From: Bordetella trematum | GTDB taxonomy: Bacteria; Pseudomonadota; Gammaproteobacteria; Burkholderiales; Burkholderiaceae_B | Reading direction: 5' to 3' | DNA: 64,000 nt | Assembly: GCF_900078335.1 (NCBI RefSeq) | Contig: NZ_FKBR01000019.1 | Coordinates: 101,645-165,644, forward strand | Shown: positions 7,499-16,604 of the stretch, one piece after another | Layout: every line of letters begins with the position of its first letter | Position numbering within the stretch: the stretch's first letter is position 1 | Made by a program: the position numbers and the translations under genes | The notes under the pieces: generated by a model | Told to the model about the DNA's origin: nothing | What the model saw: the letters and a program-made list of their open reading frames with translations, nothing else | Databases searched by the model: none

Positions 7499-9094
7499 TT
7501 ACTTCGACATCCAGGCGTCGGCGTAGGTGTCGACGGCGCCCAGACCGGTGGTCACGGCGTCGTGCACCCGCTTGTCCAGGAAAATGGAGTAGTTGGTGTC
7601 ATTGATCCAGGCCAGCGGCACGTCCTCCACCAGGATCTGCTGCACCTCGGTGTAGAGCTTTTGCCGTTCTTCATCCGATGTGGCGCGTGAAGCCTGTTCG
7701 AACAGCTCGTCGACCTTCGGGTTGCTGTACTGCGAGGTGTTGGTGAAGGGCAGCCCCTTCTTGATGTTGCTGCTGACATAGGTGCGCGACACGCCGATGG
7801 CGGGGTCGCCATACTGGAAGACGCCGTTATAGGCCATGTCGAAGTCCCAGTTGCCCATACGGGTGGTCCAGCCGCCCACATCGGTATTCTCGATGTTGAC
7901 CTCGATGCCCACCTTGCCCAGGTTCTGCTTGGTGTATTCGGCGATGCGGCGCTGCATTTCCCCATAGGGGTTGGGGATCAGGCCCAGCCGTACCCGAACG
8001 CCCTTGGCATCCGGCTTGAGGCCCATTTCGTCGAGCAGGGCGATGGCTTTCTCGGGGTCGTAGGGATAGCGCTTGACGTTGGCGTCATAGAAGCGCGTGT
8101 TGTGGTGCAGGGGGCCGGTGGCGACCGTGCCCATGCCGAACATGATCTTCTCGGTGATGAAGTCGCGGTTCAGCGCATACATGATGGCCTGGCGGAAGCG
8201 CTTGTCATCCATGGGCTTGCGTGCGCCGTTGAGCTCGATCCAGTGCATGGTGGACCAGTACTCGAAGCCCTTTTGGGTGGTGTTGATATGTGGCAGCTTG
8301 GAGACGCGGGGGATATCGAAGGGCTCGATATCCTGCAGCCAGGCCTGCTGCACCGTGCCCTGCTCCAGGGCGAGGCGCCGCGAGGCGGCATCCGGAATCA
8401 CGCGATAGGTGATGCCGTCCAGGTAGGGGCGGCCCTCCTTCCAGTAGGCGGGATTCTTCACCAGTTCGATATACGAGCCGCGCTCCCAGTGCTTGAACTT
8501 GAAGGGGCCCGTGCCGACGGGCGCATTGTTGTGGGGGTTCTGCGCCATCGGGGTGTCGACGTCGTAGAGATGCTTGGGCAGGATGACGCCGCCGCCGATG
8601 TCGAAGGCGTACAGAAAGGCCGAATACGGCTGCTTGAGCCTGAACACCACGGTCTGGGGATCGGGCGCCGTGACCGATTCCACGTTGGCCATCAGGGTGC
8701 GGGTACGCGGCGTGTTGGCCAGGACCTTGGTGTAGGTGAACACCACATCGTCGGCCGAGAACGGCTTGCCGTCGTGCCAGCTCACGTTGGGCTGCAGATG
8801 GAAGGTGTAGGTCAGCTGGTCGGGCGAGACTTCCCAGGATTTCGCCAGGCTGGGCTGCGGCTTGAGATCGAACGAGTAGGTCAGCAGACTCTCGTAGATC
8901 TTGCCCGCCACCATCTGGGTGGTGCCGACCTGCTGCAGGGCAACGTTCAGGTTGGGGGGCTCGGGGTTCAGAATGGCCGTCAAGACCCCGCCATATTGCG
9001 GTTGGGGATCGGCCGCCGAAGCGGTGGCCGTGCTCAGAAGCGCGGCGGCTGCCAGCGCGCCCTGCAGCAGGGCGCGCCTAACGGTATTGCACAT
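7499..9094 (-). CDS. dipeptide-type ABC receptor, copy 1
   Basis: A 531-residue SBP_bac_5 (cluster C) receptor. A Sec signal peptide (LLQGALAAAALLSTATASA) precedes PQYGGVLTAILNPEPPNLN. The family's YESLLTYSFDLKPQPSLAKS region and the SADDVVFTYTKV motif follow. The start ATG at 9094 has GGAGG ten bases upstream on its strand. No permease or ATPase lies on its side of the IclR gene, so it probably feeds the same transporter as the paralogue at 11577, with which it shares stretches of identical DNA. A 29-bp palindrome at 9145-9173 sits just upstream. The ligand is unknown: a peptide, opine or N-acylated compound. Confidence 0.93.
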   Translation of the reverse strand: MCNTVRRALLQGALAAAALLSTATASAADPQPQYGGVLTAILNPEPPNLNVALQQVGTTQMVAGKIYESLLTYSFDLKPQPSLAKSWEVSPDQLTYTFHLQPNVSWHDGKPFSADDVVFTYTKVLANTPRTRTLMANVESVTAPDPQTVVFRLKQPYSAFLYAFDIGGGVILPKHLYDVDTPMAQNPHNNAPVGTGPFKFKHWERGSYIELVKNPAYWKEGRPYLDGITYRVIPDAASRRLALEQGTVQQAWLQDIEPFDIPRVSKLPHINTTQKGFEYWSTMHWIELNGARKPMDDKRFRQAIMYALNRDFITEKIMFGMGTVATGPLHHNTRFYDANVKRYPYDPEKAIALLDEMGLKPDAKGVRVRLGLIPNPYGEMQRRIAEYTKQNLGKVGIEVNIENTDVGGWTTRMGNWDFDMAYNGVFQYGDPAIGVSRTYVSSNIKKGLPFTNTSQYSNPKVDELFEQASRATSDEERQKLYTEVQQILVEDVPLAWINDTNYSIFLDKRVHDAVTTGLGAVDTYADAWMSK

Positions 9095-9144
9095 CACGGT
9101 AAAGCCTCCAGACAGAGGGTCTTGGCACAGACCGACCTCAATAC

Positions 9145-9173
9145 CCTTAAGTAGCATATATTGATACTTAAGG
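9145..9173. promoter_or_regulatory. candidate IclR operator, site 1
   Basis: Perfect dyad CCTTAAGTA-N11-TACTTAAGG, 51 bp upstream of the copy-1 receptor start. The AT-rich core GCATATATTGA is almost identical to the core of site 2. The same asymmetrical core within the same dyad at two promoters flanking an IclR gene makes this the likely IclR binding site. It is an inference from position and repetition. Confidence 0.75.
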
Positions 9174-9253
9174 TTCCATTTATTAAATGGTGGAGACTTC
9201 CAGGCGGGGATGCAAGCATCCCGGACTAGGGATTTCCCGCTGCGCGCCGGGCC

Positions 9254-10027
9254 TCAGCCACGATTGGAGACGCTCGACAGCGCGCGCGCCGCCGAGATGG
9301 CCAGCGAACTGAAACGCTGTGCAAAGGTCTCCGGCGTCCACTCTGCGAGCAGGCCGGCGATATGGATGGCGGCCTGCGGCCGGCCGGCGTGATCCACCAC
9401 CGCGCTGGCCAGCACCACCTCGCCTACCAGGTTCTCCTCGATCGACAGGGCATAGCTCTGTTCGCGGGCCATGCGCACGCGTTCGCGGATGACGTCCGGA
9501 TCAGTGATGGTCTTGGGGGTATAGGCCTTGAGGTGGCTGCGCGCCAGGATATCGTCGACCTCGGCATCGCTCAGGTGGGCCATCATGGCGCGCCCTCCCG
9601 AAGAAGAAAAAGTCGGCATGCGCCGGCCCACCAGCGTGGCGAAAAAGGTCTGCCGCTTGGTCTGGCGGCGCAGGGCATAGACGATGGTCAGGTCGTCGAA
9701 CAGGCTCAGATCGACACGTTCGCCGCATTCGCGCTGCAACTGTTCAAGGATGGGCGTGGCGCGTTCCAGCAGGGGGTGGCCGCGCAGGAAGTCGAAGGTG
9801 CGGTCGAGGATCTTCTTGCCCAGCACATAGCCGCGGCCGTTCGGGCCGCGCTCCAGATAGCCGAGCGCGACCAGCGTGTGCAGCATCCGCTGGGTCGAGC
9901 TGCGATCCAGCCCGGATCGTTCCACCAGTTCGTTCAGGCTCAGGGGCCCGGGGTGCTGGGAGAAGGCTTCCAGGATGCCAAAACCCTTGGCTAGGGATTG
10001 ATTGAAGCGGGTTTCCGTAGTGGCCAT
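9254..10027 (-). CDS. IclR-family transcriptional regulator
   Basis: A 257-residue IclR regulator of normal length. The N-terminal winged helix covers about residues 8-65 (SLNELVERSGLDRSSTQRML, then YVLGKK wing). The C-terminal effector domain includes FSSSGGRAMMAHL, the conserved ligand-pocket loop, and SIEENLVGEVVLASAVVD. It lies between the two receptor paralogues, is read in the same direction as copy 1, and diverges from the deacylase operon. The two palindromes at 9145-9173 and 10161-10185 are therefore well placed for control of both arms. The effector is probably the transported compound or a breakdown product. Confidence 0.93.
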   Translation of the reverse strand: MATTETRFNQSLAKGFGILEAFSQHPGPLSLNELVERSGLDRSSTQRMLHTLVALGYLERGPNGRGYVLGKKILDRTFDFLRGHPLLERATPILEQLQRECGERVDLSLFDDLTIVYALRRQTKRQTFFATLVGRRMPTFSSSGGRAMMAHLSDAEVDDILARSHLKAYTPKTITDPDVIRERVRMAREQSYALSIEENLVGEVVLASAVVDHAGRPQAAIHIAGLLAEWTPETFAQRFSSLAISAARALSSVSNRG

Positions 10028-10160
10028 GGTTTCTGTTCCTGTAGGGCGTTTTTCCGCGCGTAAGTGAGGTGCCGTCGCGCTGTCAGTCTAGGGGAAATCA
10101 CTCATGCCGGCAGTCTTGCCGGATCAAGGCGGGAAACTCTAACATGCCATTAATAGATAT

Positions 10161-10185
10161 CTAAGTAGCAAATATTGATACTTAA
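10161..10185. promoter_or_regulatory. candidate IclR operator, site 2
   Basis: Dyad CTAAGTA-N11-TACTTAA with the core GCAAATATTGA. Twenty-three of 25 positions match site 1. It lies in the 200-bp gap between the IclR gene and the deacylase gene, 43 bp before the deacylase ATG, and can govern the plus-strand operon and possibly IclR itself. Confidence 0.75.
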
Positions 10186-10227
10186 ATTTCTACCTTCATC
10201 AAAGCCACCCACAGGCGGGAGAGAGCA

Positions 10228-11553
10228 ATGAACGCTGAGCAGGGCAGTACCGTGACATCCGACCAGATCGCCGCGGCCGTTCGCGAGCTACGCGGCTACA
10301 TGGTGCAGACGCTGGGAGAGTTCGTGCAGCGCCGCAGCCTGCCCGGGCAGGAAACGCCCGCGGCCGAGTACCTGGAACAGGCGCTGGCCGATCTGGGGCT
10401 GTCTTCCGAGCGCATCATGCTTCGCACCGAAGAGCTGAAAAATCTGCCGTTGTTTTCGCCGCCGTGCTGCCCCGATGGCGGGCGCTACAACGTGCTGGCT
10501 CGCCATGAGCCCGCGACCGGTGCAGGCAAGGCGGTGCTGTTCAACGGCCACCTGGACGTGGTGCCGACCGGCCCGCATGAGCTGTGGAGCGAGGGGCCCT
10601 TCGAGGGCAAGGAACATGAAGGCTGGGTTTACGGGCGTGGCTCCGGCGACATGAAAGCGGGTCTGGTGTGCGCCCTCGCAGCGTTCAAAGCCCTCAAGAA
10701 CCTGGGAGTGCAGCCGGCGGGAGCCGTGGGGTTCAATGGGGTGCTCGAAGAAGAAAACACGGGCAATGGCACGCTGGCGACAGTGTCCGCCCTGCAAAGC
10801 GCGATCTCGGCGGCCAAGTTGTCGGCCTTCGACGCGGTGGTGATTCCCGAGCCGACCCATGAGCGGATGATGCGCTCGCAACTGGGGGTGTTCTGGATGT
10901 TCGTCGACGTGGTGGGGCGTCCCGCGCATGCCGCCTACATGACGACGGGCGTCAATCCGGTGGAAACCGGTTTGCGCATCGTGGATGCCCTCAAGGCCCT
11001 GGAGGCAGAGTGGAACCTGCCCGAGAACCGTCATCCGGCCTATCGGGAGCATGACCACCCCATCAACTTCAACCTCGGGCAGATCCACGCCGGCGACTGG
11101 AACTCCTCGGTGCCCAGCGTGTGCACACTGGGCATGCGCATCGCCTGCTATCCCGACATGAGTATCGAGCAGGCCAAAGAGGTTGTGGAAAGTCGCGTGC
11201 GCGCAGTGGCCGATGGGCTGGCCGACAGCGATGTGCAGGTGACCGTGCGCTACGAGGGGTTTCATGCGCCGGGCTGCGAGTACGACCTGGAAGTGCCCGC
11301 CATGCGCGCGCTGGCGCAGGCGCACCTGGCCGCCACGGGAGAGCTGCCCGGTCACAACGCCGCCACCGCCACCACCGATGCGCGCCATTTCCGTCTGATG
11401 ATGGATGTGCCGGTGACCTGCTATGGCCCCAAGGCACGCAACGTGCATGGCTTCGATGAGTGCGTGTCGGTCGACAGCATGATCAACGTGGCCACCACGC
11501 TGGCACTTTTCATGCAGCAATGGTGCGGCCTGGAGCCGTCCTCCCAGGCCTGA
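10228..11553 (+). CDS. M20 deacylase, ArgE/DapE family
   Basis: A 441-residue zinc-dependent M20 peptidase/deacylase. GHLDVVPTGP carries the first metal His and Asp, GRGSGDMKAG the bridging Asp, and EEENTGNG the catalytic Glu and a metal Glu. The internal dimerisation domain (QLGVFWMFVDVVGRPAHAAY onwards) is present and the final metal His occurs in the GFDECVS region context. It cleaves an amide or acyl bond of a small compound in the cytoplasm. It is the first gene of the operon continuing with a receptor, permeases, ATPase and amidase, so it probably acts on the imported substrate. The AAGxGGGAGAGAG-type ribosome site precedes the ATG. Confidence 0.93.
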   Translation: MNAEQGSTVTSDQIAAAVRELRGYMVQTLGEFVQRRSLPGQETPAAEYLEQALADLGLSSERIMLRTEELKNLPLFSPPCCPDGGRYNVLARHEPATGAGKAVLFNGHLDVVPTGPHELWSEGPFEGKEHEGWVYGRGSGDMKAGLVCALAAFKALKNLGVQPAGAVGFNGVLEEENTGNGTLATVSALQSAISAAKLSAFDAVVIPEPTHERMMRSQLGVFWMFVDVVGRPAHAAYMTTGVNPVETGLRIVDALKALEAEWNLPENRHPAYREHDHPINFNLGQIHAGDWNSSVPSVCTLGMRIACYPDMSIEQAKEVVESRVRAVADGLADSDVQVTVRYEGFHAPGCEYDLEVPAMRALAQAHLAATGELPGHNAATATTDARHFRLMMDVPVTCYGPKARNVHGFDECVSVDSMINVATTLALFMQQWCGLEPSSQA

Positions 11554-11576
11554 CAAGGGCATCGACAAGGAAAGCC

Positions 11577-13172
11577 ATGAAACGAATTCTGTCCCGTGTT
11601 GCCGCAATCACCCTGTCCCTGGGCGCGCTGTCTGCCGGGGGCGTCGCCCTCGCTGAAGCCCCGACGCCACAGTACGGCGGCGTGTTGAGCGCCATTCTGA
11701 ATCCCGAGCCCCCCAACCTGAACGTTGCCCTGCAGCAGGTGGCCGTGACGCAGCTGGTCGCCGGCAAAGTCTACGAAAGCCTGCTGACGTACTCGTTCGA
11801 TCTCAAGCCGCAGCCCAGCCTGGCGAAATCCTGGGAAGTCTCGCCCGACCAGCTGACCTACACCTTCCATCTGCAGCCCAACGTGAGCTGGCACGACGGC
11901 AAGCCGTTCTCGGCCGACGATGTGGTGTTCACCTACACCAAGGTCCTGGCCAACACGCCGCGTACCCGCACCCTGATGGCCAACGTGGAATCGGTCACGG
12001 CGCCCGATCCCCAGACCGTGGTGTTCAGACTCAAGCAGCCGTATTCGGCCTTTCTGCACGCCTTTGACATCGGCGGTGGGGCGATCCTGCCCAAGCATCT
12101 CTACGACGTCGATACGCCAATCACGCAGAACCCCCATAACAATGCGCCCGTCGGCACGGGCCCCTTCAAGTTCAAGCACTGGGAGCGCGGCTCGTATATC
12201 GAACTGGTGAAGAATCCCGCCTACTGGAAGGAGGGCCGCCCCTACCTGGACGGCATCACCTATCGCGTGATTCCGGATGCCGCCTCGCGGCGCCTCGCCC
12301 TGGAACAGGGCACGGTGCAGCAGGCCTGGCTGCAGGATATCGAGCCGATCGATCAGCAGCGCCTGGCCAAGCTGCCGCATATCGGGGAAACCAAAAAGGG
12401 CTATGAGTACTGGTCCACCATGTCGTGGATCGAGCTCAATGGCGGGCGCGAACCCTTTTCCGACAAGCGCTTCCGCCAGGCGTTGATGTACGGGCTGAAT
12501 CGCGATTTCATCGCCGAGAAGATCATGTACGGCACGGGTACGGTCGCCACCGGCCCGATCCATCACAACACGCGCTTCTATGACGCCAATGTCAAGCGCT
12601 ATCCCTACGACCCCGAGAAAGCCATCGCCCTGCTCGATGAAATGGGTCTCAAGCCGGACAAGGACGGCGTGCGTGCGCGGGTCGGGCTGATTCCGTTGCC
12701 TTATGGCGAGATGTCGCGTCGCACGGCGGAATACATCAAGCAGAACCTGGGCAAGATCGGCGTGCAGGTCACGATCGAGAACGCCGACGTGGGCGGCTGG
12801 ACCTCGCGCGTGGGCAACTGGGACTATGACATGGCCGGCAACGGGGTGTTCCAGTATGGCGATCCCGCCATTGGCGTGGCGCGCACCTATCTGGGCAGCA
12901 ACATCAAGCAGGGCATGATGTTCAGCAACACCTCGCGTTACAACAACCCCAAGGTCGACGAGTTGTTCAACGCCGCCGCGCAGGCGCCCACCGAGGAGGA
13001 GCGTCAGAAGCTCTATACCGAGGTGCAGCAGATTCTGGTGGAGGATGTCCCGCTGCTGTGGATCGCCGACACCAACTATTCGGTGTTCCATAACAAGCGT
13101 CTGCACAATGTCGTGACGACCGGCCTGGGCGTGGTCGATACCCAGAGCGACGCCTGGCTGTCCAAAGAATGA
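11577..13172 (+). CDS. dipeptide-type ABC receptor, copy 2
   Basis: A 531-residue SBP_bac_5 receptor, the same length as copy 1. The signal peptide ends near GGVALAEAP and the mature start is PQYGGVLSAILNPEPPNLN. The start at 11577 follows AAGGAAA; longer in-frame reading upstream runs back through the deacylase and is not coding. Residues about 72-256 are almost identical to copy 1, down to the DNA, while the rest differs at about one residue in four. Its last codon overlaps the permease ATG (13169-13172), so it is translationally coupled to the membrane components. Confidence 0.94.
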   Translation: MKRILSRVAAITLSLGALSAGGVALAEAPTPQYGGVLSAILNPEPPNLNVALQQVAVTQLVAGKVYESLLTYSFDLKPQPSLAKSWEVSPDQLTYTFHLQPNVSWHDGKPFSADDVVFTYTKVLANTPRTRTLMANVESVTAPDPQTVVFRLKQPYSAFLHAFDIGGGAILPKHLYDVDTPITQNPHNNAPVGTGPFKFKHWERGSYIELVKNPAYWKEGRPYLDGITYRVIPDAASRRLALEQGTVQQAWLQDIEPIDQQRLAKLPHIGETKKGYEYWSTMSWIELNGGREPFSDKRFRQALMYGLNRDFIAEKIMYGTGTVATGPIHHNTRFYDANVKRYPYDPEKAIALLDEMGLKPDKDGVRARVGLIPLPYGEMSRRTAEYIKQNLGKIGVQVTIENADVGGWTSRVGNWDYDMAGNGVFQYGDPAIGVARTYLGSNIKQGMMFSNTSRYNNPKVDELFNAAAQAPTEEERQKLYTEVQQILVEDVPLLWIADTNYSVFHNKRLHNVVTTGLGVVDTQSDAWLSKE

Positions 13173-14146
13173 AGAAGATAGGCAAATTCCTCGCGAGCCG
13201 GCTTTTCAAGAGCGTGCTGGTTCTGCTGATGATCGCGCTCTTCAACTTCTTTCTGGTACGCGCCGCGCCGGGGGATCCGGCCGAGATCCTGGCCGGCCAG
13301 TCGGGCGCGGTGGATGCCGAGTTCATTGCCAAGCTGCGCACGGAGTTCGGCCTGGACCGGCCCATGATCGTGCAGCTGGGGCAATACCTCAAGAACGTGG
13401 CGACCTTCGACCTGGGCTACTCCTATCGGCAGCAGGCGCCGGTCACCAGCCTGATCGCCGAACACCTGCCGGCCACGCTGCTGCTGACGATCACCGCCTT
13501 CATCTTCGCGGTGGCTGCCGGGGTCAGCCTGGGCACGCAGGCCGCGCTGCGGGTCGGCAAGTGGGGCGATACGATCATCACGACTTTCTCCATGCTGGCG
13601 TATGCCACCCCATTGTTCTGGGTGGGCTTGATGCTGGTGCTGCTGTTTTCGGTCAAGCTGGAGTGGCTGCCGGCCTTCGGTTACCAGACAGTGGGGGCGC
13701 AATTCACGGGGCTGGCGCATGTGATGGACGTCGCGCGCCATCTGTTGCTGCCGGCGCTCACCCTGGGCATGTTCTACATGGCGGTCTATGCGCGCCTGAC
13801 CCGCGCTTCCATCCTGGAGGTCAGTCAGCTGGATTTCGTCAAGACTGCCCGCGCCAAGGGCCTGAGCGAGCGCACTGTCATCACGCGCCACGTTCTGCGC
13901 AACGCCCTGTTGCCGGTGATCACCTACGCCGGCATCCAGGCGGGCGGGCTGATCGGAGGCTCCTTGCTGGTAGAGACTGTCTTCGCCTGGCCCGGCATCG
14001 GCCGGCTGGCCTTTGACGCCCTGCTGCAGCGTGACTACAGCGTCTTGCTGGGGGTGTTCTTCATCGCGTCGCTGATCGTGGTGATCGTCAACCTCATCAC
14101 CGACATCCTCTACACCGTGGTCGATCCCCGAATCGAGTTGAAATGA
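13169..14146 (+). CDS. ABC permease, DppB-like
   Basis: A 325-residue inner-membrane permease of the dipeptide/nickel class. The N-terminal helix and NFFLVRAAPGDPAEILAGQ are typical of DppB/OppB. The EAA loop reads FVKTARAKGLSERTVITRHV, the coupling helix that contacts the ATPase. GGSLLVETVFAWPGIGRLAF is the diagnostic late motif. ATGA overlaps join it to the receptor before it and to the second permease after it. Confidence 0.95.
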   Translation: MKKIGKFLASRLFKSVLVLLMIALFNFFLVRAAPGDPAEILAGQSGAVDAEFIAKLRTEFGLDRPMIVQLGQYLKNVATFDLGYSYRQQAPVTSLIAEHLPATLLLTITAFIFAVAAGVSLGTQAALRVGKWGDTIITTFSMLAYATPLFWVGLMLVLLFSVKLEWLPAFGYQTVGAQFTGLAHVMDVARHLLLPALTLGMFYMAVYARLTRASILEVSQLDFVKTARAKGLSERTVITRHVLRNALLPVITYAGIQAGGLIGGSLLVETVFAWPGIGRLAFDALLQRDYSVLLGVFFIASLIVVIVNLITDILYTVVDPRIELK

Positions 14147-14982
14147 AAGACTTCCTGCATGCCTTCTGCCGCCACAAAGGCGGTGTCGCGGGAGTGATCG
14201 TGATCATCGCGGTCGCCGGCCTGGCGCTCGCGGCGAACTGGATCTTTCCCCATGACCCCTGGGAAATCGTCAATGCGCCCTTCATGCCGCCAATGACGGA
14301 CGATACCTTGCTGGGCACCGACACGCTGGGACGCGACATCGGCGCCGGCATTGCCTATGGCGCCCGGCTGACCCTGCTGCTGGCGGCCGTATCCACGGCG
14401 GTGTCCATCCTGTTCGGCGTGTCGGTGGGTGCCATCTCCGGCTTCTATGGCGGGCGCGTGGACCAGGCGGTGGTGGGCTTCATCGAGCTGTTCCAGACCA
14501 TTCCCAGCTTCTTTCTGGTCGTGGTGCTGGTGGCAATCCTGACGCCCAGCATGACCACCGTGATCTTCGCCATCGCGGTGGTGTCCTGGCCACCGCTGGC
14601 CCGCCTGGTGCGCGCCGAGTTCATGAGCCTGAAGAACCGGGAGTTCGTGCAGGCCGCGATGCTGGCGGGGCAGTCCAATGCGCGCATCATCCTGACGCAG
14701 ATCCTGCCCAACAGCCTGTCGCCGGTGATCGTCTCCGGCTCGCTGATGGTCGCCAGCGCGATTCTGCTGGAGTCTGCCCTGAGCTTTCTCGGCCTGGGCG
14801 ATCCGAACGCCATGACCTGGGGCTACATCATCGGTGCGTCGCGCAGCGTGCTGCGCGACGCCTGGTGGATGAGCGTGTTCCCGGGCGTGGCGATCCTGTT
14901 GACCGTGCTGTCGCTGAATCTGATCGGCGAGGCCCTCAACGATGCGCTCAACCCCAAACTGGCTCGCAAGAGGACGACATGA
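14143..14982 (+). CDS. ABC permease, DppC-like
   Basis: A 279-residue permease partner. The N-terminal OppC_N-like segment (one helix, AGLALAANWIFPHDPWE) is followed by LLGTDTLGRDIGAGIAYGAR, characteristic of DppC/OppC proteins. The EAA loop is FVQAAMLAGQSNARIILTQI and ESALSFLGLGDPNAMTWGY closes the family signature. It overlaps its neighbours by four bases on each side (ATGA), which indicates balanced synthesis of the transporter parts. Confidence 0.95.
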   Translation: MKDFLHAFCRHKGGVAGVIVIIAVAGLALAANWIFPHDPWEIVNAPFMPPMTDDTLLGTDTLGRDIGAGIAYGARLTLLLAAVSTAVSILFGVSVGAISGFYGGRVDQAVVGFIELFQTIPSFFLVVVLVAILTPSMTTVIFAIAVVSWPPLARLVRAEFMSLKNREFVQAAMLAGQSNARIILTQILPNSLSPVIVSGSLMVASAILLESALSFLGLGDPNAMTWGYIIGASRSVLRDAWWMSVFPGVAILLTVLSLNLIGEALNDALNPKLARKRTT

Positions 14983-16577
14983 CACAGCCTTTGCTCGACA
15001 TCCGTGGCCTGACGGTCACGGTCGCCCAGGGCGGGCCGGACGTCGTCCAGGCGGTGTCGTACACCGTCAATCGCAATGAGATCCTGTGCGTGGTCGGCGA
15101 GTCCGGTTCGGGCAAGTCCGTCACGGCGCATGCCGTGATGGGCCTGTTGTCGCCCGATCAGCTGAACGTGTCCGCCGGCGAGATCCTGTACCAGGGGCGC
15201 AACCTGGTGGGGCTGCCCAACAGCGAGTGGTACACGCTGCGTGGCAAGTGCTTCGGCATGGTCTTTCAGGAACCCATGACTGCGCTCAACCCGATCATGC
15301 GCATCGGCCGCCAGGTCGACGAGGTTCTGCAGCGTCATACTGACCTGGATTCGGCAGCCCGACGCAACCGGGTGCTGGACTTGTTTGCCCAGGTCCTGCT
15401 GCCCGAGCCGGCGGCGATCTATGACGCCTATCCCTTCCAGCTTTCCGGCGGTCAGCGCCAGCGCGTGGTGATCGCCATGGCGCTGGCGCTGGAGCCGGAC
15501 GTTTTGATCGCCGATGAGCCGACCACGGCGCTGGATGTCACCACCCAGGCCCAGATCCTGTCGCTGATCAAGGATATCCAGCGTCGCATGGGCATCGGCG
15601 TGATCTTCATTACCCACGACTTTGGCGTGGTGGCCGATATCGCCGACCGCATTGTGGTGATGCGCAAGGGCGAGGTGGTGGAAAGCGGGCCGGCGGAGCA
15701 GATCCTGAATCAGCCCGAACATCCCTATACCCGCCAGCTGATCGCCGCCGTGCCGCACAAACCGCAGGGCAAGGCGGCGCAGCCCGAGCGCGCGCCCCTG
15801 ATGCAGGTGCGCGGGCTGAACAAGACCTTTGTGACAGGCGGGCGCCGGGTCACCGCACTGCGCGATATCGAGCTGGACATCCACCAGGGCGAGACCCTGG
15901 GGCTGGTGGGCGAATCCGGCTCGGGCAAGTCAACGCTGGGGCGCAGCCTGATCGGCCTCATCCCCCCGGATCGCGGTAGCGTCAAGATGGAGGGACGCGA
16001 ACTGCTGGGCCTGAACGCCAGGGAGTTCCGTCCTTACCGGCGTCAGATCCAGATGGTTTTCCAGGACCCCTACGCTTCGCTCAATCCGCGCCACCGGATC
16101 GCCGACGCCATTTCCCAGGGGCCGATCGCCTTTGGCGAAACCCGCAGCAATGCCCTGCGCCAGGCGCGCGAGCTGCTCGAACTGGTTGGTCTGGGCGGCG
16201 ATGCGGCCGACCGTTATCCGCACCAGTTCTCGGGTGGCCAGCGCCAGCGCATCGGCATTGCCCGGGCACTGGCGCTCAAGCCGCGCATGCTGATCGCCGA
16301 CGAGGCGGTCTCGGCGCTAGATGTCTCCATCCAGGCGCAGGTGCTGGATCTGCTCAAGACCGTTTCGGGCCAGTTCGATCTCTCGGTGCTGTTCATCACG
16401 CACGATCTGCGCGTGGCGGCCCAGATATGCGACCGCATCGCCGTGATGCGGCAAGGCGAGATCGTCGAGCTCGACCGGGCCTTGCGCATCTTCTATGAGC
16501 CCGGGCATGAATACACCCGCCGCCTGATCGCATCCGTTCCGGGACAGTCCTGGGAGAAGCCGGATCTGGCGGCTTGA
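14979..16577 (+). CDS. fused double ABC ATPase, DppDF/GsiA-like
   Basis: A 532-residue protein with two complete nucleotide-binding domains. The first has [33 protein letters not shown] and [12 protein letters not shown]; the second has [33 protein letters not shown] and [12 protein letters not shown]. The second Walker B therefore reads DEA rather than DEP, a common variant. The oligopeptide C-terminal extension ([13 protein letters not shown]) follows domain one and a related [12 protein letters not shown] follows domain two. The fusion replaces the separate DppD and DppF subunits. Start at 14979 (ATGA overlap with the permease) gives the family N-terminus. Confidence 0.95.
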   Translation: MTQPLLDIRGLTVTVAQGGPDVVQAVSYTVNRNEILCVVGESGSGKSVTAHAVMGLLSPDQLNVSAGEILYQGRNLVGLPNSEWYTLRGKCFGMVFQEPMTALNPIMRIGRQVDEVLQRHTDLDSAARRNRVLDLFAQVLLPEPAAIYDAYPFQLSGGQRQRVVIAMALALEPDVLIADEPTTALDVTTQAQILSLIKDIQRRMGIGVIFITHDFGVVADIADRIVVMRKGEVVESGPAEQILNQPEHPYTRQLIAAVPHKPQGKAAQPERAPLMQVRGLNKTFVTGGRRVTALRDIELDIHQGETLGLVGESGSGKSTLGRSLIGLIPPDRGSVKMEGRELLGLNAREFRPYRRQIQMVFQDPYASLNPRHRIADAISQGPIAFGETRSNALRQARELLELVGLGGDAADRYPHQFSGGQRQRIGIARALALKPRMLIADEAVSALDVSIQAQVLDLLKTVSGQFDLSVLFITHDLRVAAQICDRIAVMRQGEIVELDRALRIFYEPGHEYTRRLIASVPGQSWEKPDLAA

Positions 16578-16604
16578 ATCGACATCACAACGAGGAGATG
16601 CAGC

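Noticed and set aside
11421..13106. Minus-strand frame opposite receptor copy 2, with an equivalent frame opposite copy 1
   Set aside because: The two antisense frames resemble each other only because the sense genes are paralogues; no protein motif is present.
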